Shown: positions 11,486-22,388 of the stretch, piece after piece
Layout of the letters: each line of letters starts with the position of its first letter
Numbering within the stretch: position 1 is the stretch's first letter
Assembly: GCA_028551475.1 (NCBI GenBank)
Contig: CM052362.1
Location: forward strand, 1,744,166 to 1,808,165
From: Casuarina equisetifolia
Lineage: Eukaryota; Streptophyta; Magnoliopsida; Fagales; Casuarinaceae
Length of the DNA stretch: 64,000 nucleotides
Direction of reading: 5' to 3'
The notes under the pieces: model-generated
Told to the model about the DNA's origin: nothing
The model's input: the letters and a program-made list of their open reading frames with translations, nothing else
Databases searched by the model: none
Made by a program: the position numbers and the translations under genes

Positions 11486-11816
11486 GGTTATTTACAAGCC
11501 GTTCGTCCCGTTGCCAAACCCTTACGTCGGAGGAGCAGCAGCGTTTCTCCGTATTCCAATTTGTAAGAAACCATGTGAGGGAATTCTGATATTTTCGGAT
11601 TGTTTTACGGAGAGTTCGAGTAAAAGAAAAAACTTCTGCTCAACACGAATTCCAATTCGACACTTGTTTTACTCGAATCTTTATGAATCTATCCGAAAAC
11701 GTCTGCTCCAATGTTGCTGTCTTTGCTAAATTATCCGTAAAGACCGTGATCTGATGTCTGTTCTGCTCTCTTTGTGTTAATAGCGGAGGAAGCGTCTATT
11801 GCTTTGATCCATCTAT
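11486..11816 (+). promoter_or_regulatory. Leader (5' UTR region) of gene copy a, downstream part
   Basis: Continues the leader interrupted at 5,717: GCCGTTCGTCCCGTTGCC, TTTCTCCGTATTCCAATTTG, GTTCGAGTAAAAG. It ends with a pyrimidine-rich TTTGTGTTAATAG acceptor-like site ~42 bases before the ATG. That suggests a 5' UTR intron whose donor may be CGA|GTAAAAG. This is inferred only from motifs and from conservation among copies. Confidence 0.45.
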
Positions 11817-12569
11817 ATGGGGAACGCGAACAAATGTATGAATGGTGAAAACTCAGTCCACCCGCTCTCTCCCCAGGTTGAAGGTTCCGGCTTGGCAGCT
11901 GAAGAAGTAAGTGGCGGCAACAACGACGTTCAGCCGTCCGGTACTGGTAACCAACCGAAAGTCAATGTGCGTACTGCTTCCCTCGTAATTTTCTCTTTTT
12001 AGTCCTGCATTTTTGGAAGGCTTTCGGGTATTTTTGTCTGTGAATTTTCAAAATGATTTTCTTTTCCCTTTAATTGATTTGCTTTATGCACAGCTTTCAC
12101 TAAGTTTTAAAAACTCAATTTAGCAGGTCTCTCCTCAGGTTAAAGGTTCCGGCTTGGCAGCTGGAGAAGTAAATGGCGGCAACAACAACGTTCAAACCTC
12201 CGGTACAATTAACCAACCCAACGTGCGTACTACTATTGTCAATCTATTTTCTCTCTTTTATCCTGCTTTGGAATTTCAACGGGCACTAGATGCACTATTT
12301 TCAACGTTCCTGGTCTTGGAATTTTCAAGCGATTTTCTATTACAATCTATTGTTATATTTTCTCTTCACTAAACATTGCTTAGAACTGAAATTTGGTTTT
12401 GTTAGAATTTACTTAAACATTGAAGTTTAATTGTCTACGAGATTTTATATATGATAGTAAATTTTTTCAGATAACAATCATCATAAATTACAACATCCGC
12501 ATCAGTCGTAAGTTGCACAGAAAAGGGATCAGGTTTCAGATGACCAATGGCAAGAGGATGTCACTCTAG
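11817..12569 (+). CDS. Small three-exon gene, copy a (MGNANKG family, unknown function)
   Basis: Exon 1 is 11,817-11,966 (150 nt) and starts ATGGGGAACGCGAAC. Exon 2 is 12,127-12,222 (96 nt). Exon 3 is 12,471-12,569 (99 nt) and ends in TAG. All introns are phase 0 with GTGCGTAC donors and TAGCAG/TTTTTTCAG acceptors. The product is 114 residues: MGNAN... start (Gly-2, possible N-myristoylation), two related Gly/Asn-rich segments (SPQVEGSGLAAEEVSGGNN and SPQVKGSGLAAGEVNGGNN), then a basic tail ending MTNGKRMSL. Copies c and d keep identical exon sizes and frame, and copy b is broken. Against a real gene: replacement differences dominate exons 1 and 3. The promoter is separated from it by the young Copia. 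No known family is recognised. An AATAAA lies at ~12,668. Confidence 0.45.
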
Positions 12570-12699
12570 GAGGTGCCAAAGTGGAGCAAAGTCTATGAAA
12601 ATTATACTTATAGGATTGGGATTTTCATTTTATGTCTTCTTTCATACAAAAATATTTAAATAAAAGGAATAAATATAAATTTAAATGTAATCTCCTTAT

Positions 12700-13091
12700 A
12701 AGGAATAAAGGGAGCATAATTTATGCTTACTTTTAAATATTTAACACAGCTCTTCATGGTGGAGATTTGTATGTGCCAAGACTAGTAAGCTTACTCCGCA
12801 GGAAGGAATGTTATTTGTGATATAATAACTTTGTAAAGGATCTTCTAGCTATTCATTTGTATTGATTATCATTATCATGATAATTTTTTTTTGTATTTTC
12901 TTACTTGTGAAGTGACAATTTATTAATATGTGTTTTGTTTTCTCATGAAATACAATAATTGTTACAATGTTTAGTGTAACCTCATTATTATAAAAGAGAG
13001 CATGTCCTTCTATTTGAAGATATACAAAAAGAAATATCTTCACATATAATAAATACACAAGATCAACATATTGATAATATAAGATATACAC
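12700..13091 (-). mobile_element. Antisense copia remnant (RNase H end plus LTR start)
   Basis: On the minus strand 13,091-12,900 reads copia RNase H C-terminal sequence (NNEVTLNIV...VFHEKTKHILINCHFT). It is followed by the element's C-terminal tail, and the start of an LTR near 12,750. Equivalent fossils sit 3' of each gene copy at 24,430-24,700, 31,770-32,136 and 44,090-44,288, and at 48,110-48,260, so this fragment was part of the unit before it multiplied. Heavily decayed, with many breaks. Confidence 0.6.
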
Positions 13092-13632
13092 AATTAAACA
13101 GGAAAAAAAAACAAGTAAAGAGTCTCATACAAGATCGGTGTGCAAACTTGATTTTCTTTGTTCTCCGTACTTCCCCTTGTTGTTTATTTCAGCATAAGAT
13201 TTAGCTGCCTCAAAGTCTCATCGATTGGCTCGAAAGACCGGATTTTCAAATATAGCCACCAATTTTTTTCATTGACAGTTAACAGTGAAAAACTAATCAT
13301 TTAAAATATAATTTTGAAATTTAATAACTGAATTTGAATTTTAAAATATAATATCCTAAGAAGTCGAGGATTATTAAACTTATAATTGCAGGGAAATTAT
13401 GTCATTTCTAAATACCCTTTATTTTCTCCACAAGCAAATATATTATGGATACGTACGGCTTCCTGCATGAATGCCCGATTCAAATAAAAGCACCATTACA
13501 TCTTCGCCACCGTTTGGGTTTCAGTCATACGAAGAACACCGTTTCTCGTTAGCATGGGTGAGAAAAAAGGACTATCCAGGCGGGATGGTTGAGCTTCCTG
13601 CTTCTCCATGGCCCGAGTCCCAGCCAACAGGA

Positions 13633-13745
13633 GGGGTTTTCTAGGTCGTCGATCACTGTTTTCTTAAATTATTACATTGTACTGACCGGGGCGGGGTGTT
13701 AAGGTCGTCGATCAATGTTTCCTTAAATTATTACACTGCTCTGCG
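13633..13745 (+). repeat. Tandem duplication of ~60 bp
   Basis: Two units share GGTCGTCGATCA, TGTTT and CTTAAATTATTACA. The same pair occurs at 32,655-32,775, so it predates duplication of module M4. Confidence 0.75.
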
Positions 13746-14004
13746 ATCAAAACCACGAGGTCCCGGGGTCATCGACCTCATTTACTTCAATTACAGGGTT
13801 CGTGGATTTCTGTGCGTTCATGGATCTGCCTTTTTCCAGCAAACTATAGGATCAGAATTTATCTATTAATCCACAATCATTCCCGCGTCTGGTCCACCAG
13901 CTCTGAAGGGGGAATGTTTTCGTTCGACTGGGGCAACTTTTTGTTCCCAAAAACCCGATATATGACGAAGGCCCCGACCCACGAGCCATGCATGTCTGTC
14001 GAGG

Positions 14005-14135
14005 GTGATAAATGAACCCAAATGGTTGCGCAGGTTTTTGCACCGTTTCCTCTGGAGGTGATAAATGAACCCACATGATTGCACAGGTTTTTGTACACCC
14101 TTTCCTCTTGATAAATGAACCCATACGATCGTAGG
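14005..14135 (+). repeat. Three ~50-bp tandem units
   Basis: Each unit has GATAAATGAACCCA followed by ATGGTTGCGCAGGTTTTTG-like sequence and TTTCCTCT. The same three units are at 33,045-33,175. The related places in the other two M4 copies (25,445 and 48,930) have at most a single degenerate unit. Short open frames on the minus strand here come from the repetition. Confidence 0.75.
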
Positions 14136-14499
14136 TTTAGGAGTGTTTCTTTCTCTGTTAATTAATTCTCTATGTTGCTAATTTTATATTTAAGGAAATT
14201 TTAATATTTTTGAGATTTTTTTTCACAGAGATTCAAGTAAAATAATAGGGAAAGAATATGTTTCTATGTTTTACTCAGTACTTGTATAACTCTATCAATA
14301 AAAGTGCTTCTTGTGTTGTTTGGTCCCAACCTTTTATATTCTCCCTGAAACTATTCAAAAAACTCTCTCTGATCTAATCCTTTTTGTTTATATAAATTGT
14401 GACTAGGAATATGATAACAACGAGGACAGAAAGCTTAAACATAGAAGTATAAGTTTGGTGTGTTCTTTTCTTAGTTCATTTGTTAATTCTTTGTGGTTT

Positions 14500-15390
14500 T
14501 ATTTATATATTTGAAGAAAATTTGATATTATTCATGTATGTTCATAACGGGTCTAACCAAATAAATGACAGAGAATTACTAAGAAGTCTATTATTTAATT
14601 TAAAAATTAACTCAATAAATATTAAAACATATTATTTTTTATAATAACTTTAATATAAGATTTATTTTCTATATTTTAACACATCCTCTCACTGTAATGG
14701 TTGAATTATTTCAGTTCATACTGCTGCATTATGTGAACAATGGCCAAAGCTAGCGAAAGAACCAGCACGGATAAAAGGGAAATCTGTAAAGTAAAAGACA
14801 CAAGAAATCACAGCATAAACCATACAACTGTAAAGAAATTGTAGCAGTAGCGCATAGCATTTAATGTATTCCACTTTCCAATTTATTTAGACTGCTTTCA
14901 GATTCCAATCTATAAATGACGCAATGAAGGATGTATTGATACGCTTTCAGATTCATCAAATTGTAAAACTTTTGACCAGGCCTAATCGACAACCATTTTC
15001 TCCGACCGTTTCTTGCGATCACGATTTGTTCTCTGTGTCTCTCTCTCCTTCCCCTGAGTTTCGTTTAGGCATTAGTACCTAAAAATACAGGGTTGTAAAC
15101 TAGGTATCGGCTTGCCTCTATCAAGAGCAGCAGAGTAATAAAAAAGGAAATCGAAACATTTACAACAAAGATTATACATAGATTTGAGCGTGGGTGAAAG
15201 CTAGGGTTCGCAAAGAGGGTGGACGCAATTGGGGTTGCTTTTGGGTCAACTTCAAATTGGGTTGCAATTGGGTTGCTTGATCAGGCCATGGGTGTTGATG
15301 TGGCAGTTGTATGGGCGACTACTGTTGTGGGGCCCGTGGAGCTACTCTTCTTTAACAAACCTGTGATGCTCTTATTTTGAGGTGGGTGTT
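14500..15390. other. Unassigned AT-rich sequence
   Basis: No gene recognised. Bases ~15,065-15,150 match the recurring CTATCAAGAGCAGCAG segment also present at 1,200, 19,855 and 37,815. The minus-strand frame at 15,281-15,463 has no recognisable domain. Confidence 0.4.
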
Positions 15391-16813
15391 GAAGTAAAAA
15401 TTTTAAAATTTTCAATTGTTGAGATCCAGATCTAGGATGGGAGGCTCCCACTATTGACTCCAAAGTAACACCAATAATTTTTTATGAAAGTTAGATTCTT
15501 CAAAACTCTTAAATTGGTCAATTTTAGAGAGTGGCAGCAATTATTGTAGAATTCTCATAATTTTTATTTTTGATGATAACCTCATGGTGTAGGAGGCACT
15601 TGGCTACAAGCCCATGATAATGTAATTTAATTGGCTTTCTATGTGGATTTTTAGTTACTATACGGATCTATACAAAAAGTTCCTGCTTTGCCCTGTGTTC
15701 TTTAACCCTATAAGTTGGTTTCTCCCTGAAAGAATGCGAAAAAGTTTCGACGATCCAAAACTCTTTTTTGGGTTTATGTGCTTGGTGTATTAAACTTCAA
15801 GAAAACTGTTACAGAATTTTTTGTGGTACTCTTAGTATACTTGAGGAGCTGAGGTTTTTCAGACTTTTTACTAAGCATCAAGTAAAATAACAGGCAGAAA
15901 ATATTTGAAACATCAGACAATGGTCGAATAAACTTTGATGTTTTACTCAATGTTTAAAAATCTATCCAAAAAAAAAAAATGAAAATATGATGTTACCTGA
16001 TCTTTTGTGTCCTTTCTGTGCGAAGCTATTTGAAAATACTCTAATTTGATTCTCTCTTTCGCATTGTTTATGTAAACAGGGAGTAAAACTTAAAAAATAC
16101 GGCAACGTCGTAACCATACAATCGAGCCTCGTTCCATGCACTTATTTGTTGCACAACGGCTGGTGATCGCACACGCCACATTTTCTTTTAAATATGGTCA
16201 AAGTTTTGTTTTCAATGGAGGAGTTGTTGCGAGACTTCGACAAATCTCATCTTCCATATACACATCCAGCAGATAATGGTTAATATCAATATAGCATTTT
16301 TCGTTATGGGGGACCCAAAGCTGTCTAGGTTGCGGCGTTCCTTAACAGTACTTAGACAGACACAGTACACAAAAAATACTTCACGTTTTGTACCCTAAAT
16401 GTGGAAAGGTCAAAGTGGGCAAAAATCAATATACTTGAGCCAAATTACCCCCAGATGCTTGTTCGGCGTCCTTGTATTACTAACGTTGCTTAGTGTAAAT
16501 AGATCTACCGAATCGAACGGCATATGAAGGATCCATTGACCAACATTTTTATTTGGAAATTTCTATTTATATTTGGAGTTCATTCATGAATAAAGTATTA
16601 ATTTTACTCGGCTTACCGAAAAAGCATTAATGAGGTTCACATTTGAAATCTGTAGCTGTTTGTTTGGAAATTCCAATTTATATTTGGAGTCAATACATGT
16701 ATAAAGTAAAAACACGTCTCCTAGCAAAAAACAAGCAATGGAGGGACGAGGAATGACCGCTGACCTCTTAAGAAACAGTCCTTCAGGACAGTCTAATTTT
16801 TCTCTCACTTTAT
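15390..16813 (+). repeat. Upstream module, diverged copy
   Basis: Bases 15,395-15,790 recur at 17,270-17,680 and 41,208-41,606 (TTTCAATTGTTGAGATC, AAAGTAACACCAATAATTTT, TGATGTAGGAGGCACTTG-like). Bases 15,790-16,810 match the upstream module at 4,430-5,569, 17,680-18,680 and 41,606-42,719. No coding function is recognised. Confidence 0.6.
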
Positions 16814-17055
16814 TCTATATATATTATATGGGAACGAATTCTTTCTACTGCGTAAAGCGAGTTTTAGAGTTCTCAATTTGGTGGGAATTCTACAAGTTGC
16901 AGTGTACGTTATAATTGAAAAGTTGGTAATCCAGTGCGGTTACGTCGGAGGTCCAGCTGCGTTTCTCCGTATTCAAATTTGTAAGAAATCACCTGAGTGA
17001 ATTCTGATATCCTTCGGATTGTTTCACGGAGAGTTCGAGTAAAAAAAGAAACTTA
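16814..17055 (+). promoter_or_regulatory. TATA box and truncated leader, copy g
   Basis: TATATATATT at 16,814-16,823 is followed by the leader (GAGTTTTAGAG, CCAGTGCGGTTA, TTTCTCCGTATTCAAATTTG, GAGTTCGAGTAAAA). The leader stops at 17,055 where an LTR-like piece begins. No exons remain. Confidence 0.5.
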
Positions 17056-17269
17056 TGTCACAAAGGGAAAACGAAGAGAGACAGGACTTTGGGAAAGGCT
17101 GTGTATTACTTTCTTAAGTAATTTTGTACAGGACTTGTCCTTATATAATCGAAGGACTAACCCACGATGGAAATAATACAGATGCGTAATGGAATATTAT
17201 GTTACTTCATATACAAGTAATTTCCTAGAATAAACTTATGACACAATGAAAGAATATGAACCCATATCA
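17056..17269 (-). mobile_element. Solo-LTR-like piece, 214 bp
   Basis: On the minus strand it runs TGATATGGGTTC ... TTTGTGACA, with an internal TATATAAGGAC at ~17,140-17,131, all typical of a short plant LTR. The left flank is the leader module (copy g) and the right flank is the segment normally starting GTGATAGAATAAAAATTTGG. The two flanks are not neighbours elsewhere and I see no matching 5-bp target duplication. It may therefore mark a recombination or deletion joint, not a simple insertion. Confidence 0.5.
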
Positions 17270-18680
17270 GGTGATAGAATAAAAATTTGGACATTTTCAA
17301 TTGTTGAGATCTAGATAAGATATGAGAGACTTTGATAGTTAACTCTAAAGTAACACCAATAATTTTGGATGAAAGTTAAACCTTTCACAACTCTTTGATG
17401 GGTGAATTATGTAGAGTAGTCTCAATTATTGTAGAAGTCCCATAATTTTTACTTTTCATGATTACCTCATGATGTAGGAGGCACTTGCATGCAAGAAGCT
17501 AATGATTATGTACTCTAATTGGTTTTTTGTGAGGATTTTCAGTTACCGTATGGTTATATAAAAAATTCGGGCTTTGCTTTGTGTTCTCTAGTCTCTAAGT
17601 TGGTTTCTCCGTGAAACTATGCAAAAAAGTTTCTATGATCTAAAACTCTTTTCTTCGTTTATGTAATTGCGGTATTAAACTTCAAGAAAACGATGACAGC
17701 AGAGTACTTAGAATTAAAGGTTTTGACATGTTTCTTTTCTTGCCTGTTATTTAATTTTTTGTGTTTATCTTAGTATATTTGCGGAACTAACGTTTTTCGG
17801 ACTTTTCACTGAGCATCAAGTAAATAACAGGTAGACAACATTTGAAACAACAGACAATAGTCGAAAAACTTTGATGTTTTACCCAACGTCCAAAAATCTA
17901 CCCACCCCCCCCAACAAAAAAAAGCCTTTGATGTTACCTGATCTTTTGTGTTCCTTTCTGTGCAAAGCTATTTGAAACCCTTTAATTTGACCCTCTCTTT
18001 CGTTTTGTTTGCGTAAATGGGGAGTAAAACTTAAAAAATACAGCAACGTGGTAACCATACAATCGAGGGTTTCTTTCTCTATTGTTAAATAATTTTCTAT
18101 GTTGATATTCTTATATTAGAGCCTCGATCCATGCACTCATTGGTTGCACAACAACGGGTGATCGCACACACCACCTTACCTTTTTCATATGGTCAAAGTT
18201 CTGTTTTCAATGGAGGAGTTGTTGCGAGCCTTCGAAGAATCTCACCTCCCATATGTACATCCAGCCCATACTGGGTAATGCCAGTATAGCATTTCACGCA
18301 TTGGTGGACCCGAAGCTAGACACTTGCGGCGTTCCTCAACACTATTTAGATAGACGCAGTACAGAAAAACTACTACACGTTTTGTACCCTACTTGTGGAA
18401 AAGGTCAAAGTCGGCACAAATTAGTATATTACAGGAAAATTATCCCGTGATACAGTGTTGTTCCGAGTCGATGTAGAAGCAAATTGTTTAGCAAAATAGA
18501 TCCATCGGATCGAACGGCACAAGAAATATCCATTGACCAACATTTTTATTGCGAAATTTCTCTTTATATTTGGAGTCAATACGTGTATGGTAAAAACACG
18601 TCTCTTAGAAAAAGAGCAATGGAGGGATGCGGAATAACAGCTGACCTCTTAAGAAAGAGTCCTTCGGGACATTTACATTC
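17270..18680 (+). repeat. Upstream module of copy e
   Basis: Nearly the same order and sequence as 41,208-42,719 and 4,430-5,569. It contains the same GGTGGACCCGAAGC and CTCTTAAGAAAGAGTCC landmarks. The frame at 18,253-18,450 is the same residual frame as at 5,018-5,228 and is not treated as a gene. Confidence 0.6.
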
Positions 18681-18849
18681 TATATATATTATAGGGGACC
18701 GAATTCTACTGTGTATCTAGAGTTTTAGAGCTGTCTTTGTCACTTGCACACTTGCTGGGAATTCGACAAGTTCCAAAATACGTTGTCATTGAACAGTCGG
18801 TAATCCAGTGTGGTTATTTACTAGCCGTTCGTCCCATTGCCGAACCCTT
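18681..18849 (+). promoter_or_regulatory. TATA box and leader start, copy e
   Basis: TATATATATT at 18,681-18,690, then GGGACCGAATTCTACTGTG and the leader, interrupted at 18,849 by a solo LTR. The leader resumes at 19,372. Confidence 0.5.
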
Positions 18850-19371
18850 TGTTAGGATTGGTGGAACAATTAAGTTAAAGGGTATGATTGTCATTACAAT
18901 CAGGGGTCTTTATGTAATTATGGAACTAGGAAATATCTTCTAGATATAGTGGATTTCCTAATAGTGTTGGATTAGGATTCTTATCCTTATTCCTAGTAGT
19001 GTTGGAGTAGGATTCTTATCTTTATGTGGAAGTAGGTTTTCCTAATAGTATTCAACTAAGATTCCTTCAGGGTTTCTCTATAAATAGGAGAAGTATAGAG
19101 AAACCTAGTGGGCAAATTGAGAGAGTCCCCATGGGGGGCTAATTGTTGAAGAAGGCCCCTCTCATGGATTCTAGTTGATGAAAGAATCCATGAGATACCT
19201 ATTTCAGGAGAGGGAATGTATGAGAAAATCTAATGAGAAGAGACTACAGGGGACGTAGGACATTATGATGTTCTGAACCTCTTAAATCTGTTGTGTTTGG
19301 GTGTGTGCGTTCTTATATTTGTGTGTTCGATCTCATTGTGATTGATGCGACCTTGTTGAATTCTCCCAACA
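18850..19371 (+). mobile_element. Solo LTR, 522 bp, with perfect target duplication
   Basis: Starts TGTTAGGATTGG, ends CTCCCAACA, and is flanked by CCCTT at 18,845-18,849 and 19,372-19,376. Uninterrupted leaders elsewhere (42,888, 30,554, 60,185) read GAACCCT(T/C)ACGTCGG, with a single target. No internal region or second LTR is present, so the element recombined away between its LTRs. Same LTR family as 29,395-29,880 and, more distantly, 3,743/40,086/44,990. Confidence 0.9.
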
Positions 19372-19606
19372 CCCTTACGTCGGAGGAGCAGCAGCGTTTC
19401 TCCGTATTCCAATTTGTAATAAACCATCTGAGGGAATTCTGATATTTTGGGATTGTTTCACGGAGAGTTCGAGTAAAAGAAAAAACTTCTGCTCAACATG
19501 AATTCCAATTCGACACTTGTTTTACTCGAATCTTTATGAATCTGTCCGAAAACGTCTGCTCCAATGTTGCTGTCTTTGCCAAATTATCCGTAAAGACCGT
19601 GATCTG
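19372..19606 (+). other. Leader continuation, copy e
   Basis: Leader from ACGTCGGAGGAGCAGC to CCGTGATCTG. It is cut at 19,606 by a fold-back element, before the intron acceptor and ATG seen in copies a, c and d. No coding exons follow. Confidence 0.6.
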
Positions 19607-19800
19607 TTTCCATGGTGAATTTACTAATCGCTTTTAAGATTATATATTTCTTATAAACATAAGGTGGCCAAGAAACTACTGGCGGAAACGACAGTCGCCA
19701 AAATTTGACACTAACTACGCTGGCGCTTTTAAGATTATATATTTCTTTCATAACCTATCCTATAAAATCTTAAAAGCGATTAGTAAATTCACCATGGAAA
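19607..19800. mobile_element. Fold-back / MITE-like element, 194 bp, 35-bp perfect inverted ends
   Basis: Bases 19,607-19,641 (TTTCCATGGTGAATTTACTA...) are a perfect inverted match of 19,766-19,800. An inner copy of GCTTTTAAGATTATATATTT recurs at 19,630 and 19,725. There is no transposase. The flanks show no clear direct target duplication, so the superfamily is unknown; long perfect inverted ends would fit a Mutator-type MITE or a fold-back element. Confidence 0.75.
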
Positions 19801-20290
19801 CAAATAATAAAATGTCTGCTCCAATGTTGCTGTCTTTGCCAAATTATCGGCTTGCCTCTATCAAGAGCAGCAGCGGAATAAAAAAGAGACATAGATTGAG
19901 AATCGAAGATGATTTCAACCGAAGGCTCTGTCATTGGCATAGTGTACATACAACGCGTGGGAGCCGGAGGGTTTGTCATCGGTCATTTTTCCATCTCTCT
20001 AAAACTCGTGCAAAGATTATCATTTTTCCATCTCTCTGCCACCCAGTAATTACTCTGCATCCAAAGAATGAGGCAAAAACACAAGTAAAACGGTACCAGG
20101 CAAGTTTAGCTTCAATAATTATTGCACCACACATGACTTCATTATGGCTGTCCACATGGACATGGAACCCCCTGTATTTCTGCCGTGTTACAGGAATGCG
20201 ATCCGACTTTAACTGCGCCATCTTCTCTATGGGAAACCGTCCCACTTGAGACTCGGTCCATGCACACATTGTTGTACACCAACCAGGGAT
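19801..20290 (+). other. Chimeric joint: duplicated leader piece fused to upstream segment
   Basis: Bases 19,812-19,848 repeat the 37 bases that lie left of the fold-back element (19,552-19,588, GTCTGCTCCAATGTTGC...). They then switch at TATCGG into the segment known from ~1,200-1,480 and ~37,810-38,090. The shared TATC at the switch suggests a microhomology joint. The overlapping open frames on both strands have no recognisable domain. Confidence 0.6.
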
Positions 20291-20700
20291 CGGCACACCA
20301 TTTGATCTTTCTGAATTCTTGATCTTATAAGTGATAAAGTTTTTTTATTCAATGTCTTAAAATTTTGGGATGACTACTCAACTTTAATATCATATAAGAT
20401 CAAGGCTTTATTAACCCTTATACCATAAAGTTGGGATTCTTTTTATATGTAGTGCTTATGTCAACATGTCTATGAAGAGTAATGCTGAAAATAAGTATTA
20501 TCCCATATTGAAAACAAGAGAGATAAGATTTTATTTATTTATTTATTATTTTATTTTATCTAATGTCTTAAAGTTTTTAAATGTATCTTCATCCTATAAG
20601 TCTATAATACAAAAAAATACATCATGTGGAAAAAGTCTTTATAGCCAAAAGTGATCACATCATGTGGAAAAAGTCTTTATAGACTAAAAGTGATCAAATA
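20290..20700. repeat. AT-rich stretch with 38-bp tandem repeat
   Basis: CATCATGTGGAAAAAGTCTT...AAAGTGATCA occurs twice (20,620-20,657 and 20,658-20,696, period 38). AAAAGTGATCAAATA near 20,686 pairs with TATTTGATCACTTTT near 20,724, giving a short hairpin at the joint with the copia remnant. No gene. Confidence 0.65.
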
Positions 20701-21470
20701 TCCAATCTTGGGCATCCTTTTAGGTATTTGATCACTTTTAGTATTGCATCAATGTGTGACTTTCTAGGGTCTTGCATGAATTGGCTAAGAATATGGATTA
20801 CATAACAAATGTCCGACTAAGTCATGGTGAGATAAACAAGTTTTCCCACAACATTTTTATACTTATGAGATCTTTGTCCTATGGTGATATTTTCATATCA
20901 TACTTAACTATTGTCAATTTAGAGTTTTGTTCAATTGGAATGATAGTTATTTGCATCTTGATAGTGCCACTTCAAAGATAATCTCTAATGAAATTTTCAC
21001 TAGTTGAGGCAAATCCTTTTGTTCAAACATACTATCTTAATACCAAGGAAGAACTTGGGTGGTTCCAAGTTTTTAATGTAGAAGTGAAAATGTTGATAAT
21101 GCTTGAAGTCTTCGACAATAGTTATATCATTTCCTATTATTAAGATATCATCTACATAAATCAATAAGTAGATTGATGATGTACCTCATCTCCAAGTAAA
21201 TAGAGTATAGTTATGTCAATAGTGTGCTGTGAGAAAGGCCTTAGTGAATTTTGCATATCATTATTGAGATGCTTGCTTGAGACCATCAAGGATTTATGAA
21301 GACAACATACCTGAGACCTCCCCTTGGTTGCGTAATTTTTATGGAAGGTCCATGTAAATCTCTTAATCCAAATCGCATTAGAAAGGGTATTGTGAACATT
21401 CATTTGTTATAAAGGCCAATCTCATATAGAAGCCATTGCAAGAAAGGACCAAACAGTGACATACTTGGCA
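20700..21470 (-). mobile_element. Antisense copia reverse-transcriptase remnant
   Basis: The minus strand reads copia RT sequence. 21,403-21,161 includes NVHNTLSN..., GRSQVCCLHKSLMVSSKHLN and later QHTIDITILYLLGDE. Bases to ~20,700 continue to the GKLVYLTMT..DI...LSQFM region before RNase H. It shares ~200 bp closely with 50,430-50,600. A 5'- and 3'-truncated fossil with multiple breaks. Confidence 0.75.
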
Positions 21471-22260
21471 ACAAGGGAAAAAGTCTCCGATTGTTTCACA
21501 AAGATTTCTAGTAAAAGAAAAAATTTCTGTTCAACATGAATTCCGACTCGACACTTGTTTTACTCAAATCTTTATGAATCTATCTGGAAAGGTCTGCTCC
21601 GATGTTGCTGTCTTTGCCAAATTATCGGTTAACACCGTGATCTGGTGTATGTTCTGCATTTTTGGTGTTAATAGCGAGGGACGCCAACAAAGGAATGACC
21701 TCCATGTTGTGGTGCGACAGTTTGGGAGAACATTTCAAACTGTATCTTGTCTGGATTTAATAAATTCTGATTTGGTACATCAAGGATCAGCTAACCTAAT
21801 AGCTCGGTCATTATTAGTAAAAGTTAGTAATGTTTCCCTTAATTGAAAGGAACCGAAGGAAAGTCAACGGTGGTAAACAATCAACTGGGAAAATGATCTG
21901 TCTTGGGAAAGAAACATACAAAAAAAGATCGTCCAAAACAGTCAATTTATAGGTGTTCTACTCGGGTCCTATGTTCAGGAACAAATATATTTAGAACATG
22001 AATCCCCTATATCCATCCAGTGGTAGTTTTCTAATATTGGAGGTAATTCTGATAACAATATCAATCCCCTATTTGTTACAAGACTAACAAGCTTAGTGGT
22101 AACTTAGCAAGTGCCGTTGAGCATTAGGTTGGGAGTTTGACAACTTATGTGTGTATGGATGTGACTAATTAAAAAAAAAAAAAAAACCCTACTCGTTAGC
22201 TGATTTTTGTATTTTTATTTGTAAAATATTTGACGTAATTCTGAGACTTTCTTATTGTTA
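21470..22260 (+). other. Leader fragment h plus upstream segment
   Basis: Bases 21,483-21,690 are the leader (TAAAAGAAAAAATTTCTG, GACACTTGTTTTACTC, GTGTTAATAG). Exon 1 does not follow; GCCAACAAAGGAATG at ~21,680 may be a trace of it. Bases 21,780-22,170 correspond to 1,500-2,260 and 38,100-38,890, with part of the latter missing. No intact gene. Confidence 0.5.
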
Positions 22261-22388
22261 ACAGAGAGTCAACAAAGATGAAAAACAGACAATGATTGTT
22301 TCCGAACAAATTTTCTAATCTATGCCGCTCTTTTCCTTCCCGTTGGTTGAGTCTGTGTTACATCTATTTTGCTCTGTTTGTGTTACAG

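Larger units (their letters stand above)
1..12917. repeat. Left copy of large segmental duplication D1
   Basis: Collinear with 36,596-44,288. Sampled stretches are roughly 88-96 % identical by eye. Copy-specific differences are the young Copia at 5,718-11,485 (absent on the right), an insert at 2,496-2,745 (absent on the right), extra minisatellite units near 580-699, ~110 bp present only on the right (37,572-37,683), and ~1 kb present only on the right (40,621-41,606). Both copies begin within the same copia LTR. The homology stops at 12,917/44,288, inside an antisense copia remnant. Confidence 0.85.
13100..14500. repeat. Module M4, copy 1 (3' flank of the unit)
   Basis: Collinear with 32,150-33,515 and, more diverged, with 24,750-25,470 and 48,330-48,960. 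No gene seen. It holds a tandem ~60-bp repeat (13,633-13,745) and a threefold ~50-bp repeat (14,005-14,135). In the second copy the homology ends abruptly at 33,515, where a truncated copia begins. Confidence 0.65.

Noticed and set aside
13812-14124. Cluster of five short overlapping frames
   Set aside because: Caused by the GATAAATGAACCCA tandem repeats. No start context, domain or conservation supports them.
14005-14135. Regularly spaced repeats that could suggest a CRISPR-like array
   Set aside because: Only three ~50-bp units without unique spacers, in plant nuclear DNA. It is an ordinary tandem repeat shared with 33,045-33,175.
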